Assembly (NCBI GenBank): GCA_005879255.1
Contig: VBKY01000184.1
Location: 43,573-69,995 of the forward strand
Direction: 5' to 3'
Source of the DNA: Deltaproteobacteria bacterium
Lineage (GTDB): Bacteria; Desulfobacterota_B; Binatia; UBA9968
DNA length: 26,423 nt
Below are positions 25,345 to 26,423 of the stretch, one piece after another (within the stretch, counting starts at the first letter, position 1; every line of letters begins with the position of its first letter). The notes under the pieces were generated by a model, which saw nothing but the letters and a program-made list of their open reading frames with translations, was not told the DNA's origin and did no database searches. The position numbers and the translations under genes are program-made.

Positions 25345-26423
25345 TTAATTCAGCTCACTCTTCAGCCAGTTCACAATCGTTGGAAAGGTCTGTGGCGTCT
25401 GGCCCATGTGGCCGCCGGGGAAGACACGGGCGGATTTGGGCGTGCCATACTCCAGAAGTATATACAGATCATCGATTGGCGTTTGCAGATCGTTTTTGCC
25501 ATTAACGATCAGCATCGGGCAGGAAGGTTTATCCAACCAACCTTGATCTTTGAGCGAGAGCGCCGACCACGGTTTCATCAGCTCATCAAGATTGTTGACC
25601 CCAAAGAGCCGGCAACGGGCGATGTCGTGATCCATCAGATAACTTTCCGCGTTGGTCGACTCGCGCAGCCAATCTTCCTGGAAGAAATAGTGCACGCCGC
25701 CGCCCCAAACGACGGACGCACGCAAACGCTGCGCTTCAACGTAAGCCATCTTGGCGGCCCAGTAGCCGCCGAAGCTCCGGCCCATGATGGCGATTCGTTT
25801 CGGGTCCACATCGAGACGCTTTTCCAAGTAATCGATAACGGCGCTGAACACTGACTCCGCGGTCGGCGATGCTTTGACCGGAGATTCGCCGACGCCGGGC
25901 ATGTCGACTGAGCAGCTCGCCATGCCGGCCCTGTTGAGCCCTTCGTCGTATTCGTAACTTTCCGCTTTGAAAGAATCGATGCCACCGAAGTTGATGACGA
26001 TGGAATGTTTTTGCCCGTCCCTAGGGACACGCACGTAAATCGGGATTTTCTTGTCGCCGAATAAAACTTCGACACGTTCCAGCGGCGGTTCGAAATATTT
26101 ACCGGCCTTCTCATAGATTTCGAGACTCTTACGGAAACATTCCACTTTTCCCGGCGTATGCGGCGTGGGATAACGGCCGGTGGCATAGTAAGCGTAGGCC
26201 TGGATATAGGCTTGACGGGCCTCTTTGAATTTGCCGGCCTGCTCGAGCTTCGCGGCTTCTTCTTCGTAAGGGATTGCGACACGCGACCATTCTTTGGCCC
26301 ACAGCTCGGGATCCTTGCTCGTCAGACTCGCCAATACCGACTCGACGTCTTCCCGCTTGGCGAGGCGAAAAGTATTGCGCTTGCCGGTGCGCTCGCGAAT
26401 CATCGCTTTGATTTCATCTAAAT
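25345..26423 (-). CDS. Alpha/beta hydrolase, FrsA/DHPON hydrolase-like (5' end cut by window)
   Basis: This is a clear paralogue of the hydrolase at 21233-22360. They share the helical N-terminal domain (AYIQAYAYYATGRYPTP), the oxyanion strand VINFGGIDSFK, the nucleophile elbow GRSFGGYWAAK (Ser codon at 25774-25776), NGKNDLQTP with the acid Asp, and PGGHMGQ with the catalytic His. An ATG at 26403 exists, but the frame stays open to the edge. The six codons before it encode LDEIKA, exactly as near the start of the paralogue, so the real start probably lies just outside the window. It is followed by the unknown membrane-anchored protein. The role is probably hydrolysis of an ester or a C-C bond in a carbonyl compound; the substrate is unknown. 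Confidence 0.88.
   Translation of the reverse strand, partial: LDEIKAMIRERTGKRNTFRLAKREDVESVLASLTSKDPELWAKEWSRVAIPYEEEAAKLEQAGKFKEARQAYIQAYAYYATGRYPTPHTPGKVECFRKSLEIYEKAGKYFEPPLERVEVLFGDKKIPIYVRVPRDGQKHSIVINFGGIDSFKAESYEYDEGLNRAGMASCSVDMPGVGESPVKASPTAESVFSAVIDYLEKRLDVDPKRIAIMGRSFGGYWAAKMAYVEAQRLRASVVWGGGVHYFFQEDWLRESTNAESYLMDHDIARCRLFGVNNLDELMKPWSALSLKDQGWLDKPSCPMLIVNGKNDLQTPIDDLYILLEYGTPKSARVFPGGHMGQTPQTFPTIVNWLKSELN

Overview
This window is a dense bacterial chromosome segment with about 22 protein genes and no tRNA, rRNA, CRISPR array, phage or transposase. I cannot identify the species. GC content is moderate, GTG and TTG starts are common, and lipoproteins are numerous. There is an NMT1/THI5-type binding protein, FrsA-like hydrolases and a UGA-containing glutaredoxin-like gene. 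Together these fit an uncultured soil or sediment bacterium of the Desulfobacterota, Binatota, Tectomicrobia or NC10 kind. That placement is inference only.

Layout. Positions 1-4675 (minus) hold three consecutive GT-C-type polytopic membrane glycosyltransferases, the first cut by the window edge. A ZIP metal transporter (4811-5530, minus) follows. Positions 5730-7863 (minus) form a probable operon: a 71-residue selenocysteine-containing redox protein, an AmgK-like sugar kinase and a MurU-like nucleotidyltransferase. The first gene has escaped simple ORF calling because its catalytic Cys position is an in-frame TGA. Divergent from it, 7986-9757 (plus) encodes NAD+ synthetase split into a nitrilase-type amidase gene and a synthetase gene overlapping by 4 bases, followed by rsmI (9854-10696). 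Acylphosphatase (minus), an RRM RNA-binding protein (plus, with a long structured leader) and NAD-dependent DNA ligase LigA (minus) fill 10709-13587.

From 13711 to 23763 everything is on the plus strand. A TPR lipoprotein overlaps a LolB/DUF4292-like lipoprotein. Next come a peptide-type binding lipoprotein and two YejB/YejE-like permeases with no ATPase gene. An NMT1-type binding protein, a DHPON-hydrolase/FrsA-like alpha/beta hydrolase, a carboxymuconolactone decarboxylase-family protein and an SDR oxidoreductase complete the run. The last four look like a small uptake and degradation cluster for an organic, possibly aromatic or heterocyclic, compound. A repeat-rich gap with a possible 34-residue ORF (23764-24060) separates this from two minus-strand genes. 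One is a membrane-anchored protein of unknown function. The other is a paralogue of the alpha/beta hydrolase, truncated at its 5' end by the window edge.

The most interesting item is the hidden selenoprotein gene at 7648-7863. Also notable are the split NAD+ synthetase with a repeat-derived C-terminal tail, the inverted pair of related hydrolases, and several intergenic inverted repeats built from short GTTCAA-type or GAGGAT-type units.
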